A stretch of DNA of 5,996 nt from Mogibacterium_A sp963626305 (GTDB lineage Bacteria; Bacillota; Clostridia; Peptostreptococcales; Anaerovoracaceae), in the NCBI GenBank assembly GCA_963626305.1, contig CAVFWT010000103.1:1-5996 (forward strand). The letters run 5' to 3'. A model generated the notes under the pieces. The model saw only the letters and a list, made by a program, of their open reading frames with translations. It was not told the origin of the DNA and made no database searches. Below, piece by piece: positions 5,366 to 5,996 of this stretch. The translations under genes and the position numbers were made by a program. Position 1 is the first letter of the stretch; the number at the start of each line of letters is the position of its first letter.

Positions 5366-5394
5366 TTTACTTTTGTCCGAAGAAGGCATATAAT
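5366..5394 (+). promoter_or_regulatory. Promoter of the thiM transcript
   Basis: -35 TTTACT (5366-5371), a 17-bp spacer and a consensus -10 TATAAT (5389-5394). The predicted start near 5401 is directly before the TPP riboswitch. A short dyad, GAAGG (5382-5386) and CCTTC (5396-5400), spans the -10 box. Confidence 0.7.
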
Positions 5395-5407
5395 ACCTTC
5401 GTGCAAT

Positions 5408-5492
5408 TAAATAAGGGGAGCTCGAAAGGGCTGAGAGTAAGGATTGACTTAGACCCATAACCTGATTTGGATAATGCCAACGTAGGGAAAAC
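5408..5492 (+). ncRNA. TPP riboswitch (THI element)
   Basis: The aptamer binds thiamine diphosphate and represses thiamine genes when it is plentiful. Conserved blocks are in order: GGGG (5414-5417); a stem AGCTC/GGGCT capped by a GAAA tetraloop (5418-5431); CTGAGA (5431-5436); a small optional stem TAAG/CTTA (5438-5451); GACCC (5452-5456); ACCTGAT (5460-5466); and TTGGATAATGCCAACGTAGGGA (given here as positions 5467-5488, key bases TAATGCC and CGTAGGGA). It begins a few bases after the predicted transcription start and is followed by a strong terminator before thiM, so control by premature termination is the likely mechanism. P1 is weak and its ends are approximate. Confidence 0.96.
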
Positions 5493-5504
5493 ATAAGCGA
5501 AAGC

Positions 5505-5539
5505 AAGAGGCTGTGTCAATTTTTTTGACACAGCCTTTT
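5505..5539 (+). terminator. Terminator expression platform of the TPP riboswitch
   Basis: Perfect 12-bp arms AGGCTGTGTCAA (5508-5519) and TTGACACAGCCT (5525-5536), extendable to 15 pairs with one G-U, around a 5-nt U loop and ending in a U-rich tract. It lies between the aptamer and the thiM ribosome site and so should stop transcription when TPP is bound. It may also end transcripts running through from the HAD hydrolase gene. Confidence 0.93.
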
Positions 5540-5579
5540 CTGATGTTTTCTTTCTTACTCTAAATGAAAGGAGATTACC

Positions 5580-5996
5580 ATGTTTAAAGAACAATTTGAT
5601 CAGCTTCGCGAGAAGAGCGCGCTGGTGCACAACATTACCAATTACGTTACTGTGAACGATGTTGCAAATGTCATTCTGGCCTGCGGCGGCAGCCCAATTA
5701 TGGCAGATGACATCGACGATGCGCCAGAAATCACGAGCATTTGTGGTGGCCTCAACCTCAACATTGGTACGCTGAACAGTCGCACCATTCCGAGCATGTT
5801 TGCCGCCGGCCAGAAGGCAAAAGAACTCGGTCACCCGGTTCTGCTCGATCCGGTTGGCGCAGGCGCAAGCACAATTCGTACCGAAACCGCTGTAAAAATT
5901 ATGGAAGAAATTCATCCGACCGTTATCCGCGGGAACATTTCTGAAATCAAGACTTTGGCAACGGGAAGTGGCACAACGCAAGGTGTTGATGCGGAC
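5580..5996 (+). CDS. thiM: Hydroxyethylthiazole kinase ThiM, N-terminal 139 codons, cut by window edge
   Basis: ThiM (EC 2.7.1.50) phosphorylates 4-methyl-5-(2-hydroxyethyl)thiazole with ATP in the thiamine salvage pathway; ThiE then joins the product to HMP-PP to make thiamine phosphate. The first 139 residues are present, about half of the usual 260-275. Family motifs are clear: VHNITNYVTVNDVAN (16-30), GGSPIMADD (36-44), LDPVGAGAS (89-97) and GNISEI (118-123). The frame is open to the window end, so the truncation is by the window and not a mutation. The start at 5580 has AAAGGAG (5567-5573) 6 nt upstream. Expression is set by the TPP riboswitch and terminator just upstream. The codons look richer in G and C than in the neighbouring genes, a mild difference. 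Further thi genes such as thiE or thiD probably follow, but lie outside the window. Confidence 0.97.
   Translation, partial: MFKEQFDQLREKSALVHNITNYVTVNDVANVILACGGSPIMADDIDDAPEITSICGGLNLNIGTLNSRTIPSMFAAGQKAKELGHPVLLDPVGAGASTIRTETAVKIMEEIHPTVIRGNISEIKTLATGSGTTQGVDAD

Noticed and set aside
5367..5981. 204-codon minus-strand open frame across thiM and its leader
   Set aside because: It is antisense to the TPP riboswitch, the terminator and thiM, all strongly supported; no ribosome site or family motif is seen.
1..5996. Mobile element, CRISPR array, tRNA or defence system
   Set aside because: No spaced repeat array, transposase or integrase motifs, terminal inverted repeats, tRNA cloverleaf or defence-type domains were seen on either strand; all sizeable coding stretches are accounted for by metabolic, membrane or regulatory genes.

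Overview
The window reads as a chromosomal metabolic segment from an anaerobic, fairly AT-rich Gram-positive bacterium, most likely a Clostridia-like member of the Bacillota. The grounds are strong AGGAGG-type ribosome binding sites before every gene, sigma-A-like promoters (several with extended TG -10 elements), hairpin plus U-tract terminators, and a ferredoxin-dependent indolepyruvate oxidoreductase, an oxygen-sensitive enzyme of amino-acid fermenters. This is inference from gene content and signals; the species cannot be named from the window.

Layout. Positions 1-1895 (minus strand) hold iorA and the first 37 codons of iorB, overlapping by one base (TAATG). They are expressed from a strong promoter at 1954-1982 with an AT-rich upstream region. 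Next comes a minus-strand YheO/DauR-type PAS-HTH regulator (2192-2866), closed by a perfect 12-bp terminator (2124-2164), so it is transcribed separately from iorAB. A 136-residue two-helix membrane protein of unknown function (3087-3497, minus) follows, with its own promoter and terminator. Upstream of it is a YitT-family membrane protein (3576-4505, minus), whose leader contains an intrinsic-terminator-like hairpin. Back to back with the YitT gene is a plus-strand HAD-superfamily hydrolase (4765-5328). Last comes a TPP riboswitch (about 5408-5492) with a terminator expression platform, controlling thiM, which runs off the right edge.

How the genes work together. IorAB oxidatively decarboxylates aryl-pyruvates made by transamination of aromatic amino acids and gives aryl-acetyl-CoA and reduced ferredoxin. 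Its large subunit needs thiamine diphosphate, the product of the salvage pathway that ThiM feeds, but the two loci are 3.5 kb apart with unrelated genes between, so this is only a metabolic connection. The YheO-like protein could regulate its neighbour iorAB; no direct evidence is visible.

I found no mobile element, CRISPR array, tRNA, rRNA, defence system or other clearly undescribed multi-gene system. The items most worth a second look are regulatory: an alternative pairing in the TPP expression platform, the terminator hairpin in the YitT leader, a shared GAAAT-N6-ATTTC dyad in two promoter spacers, and a 12-bp palindrome between divergent promoters.
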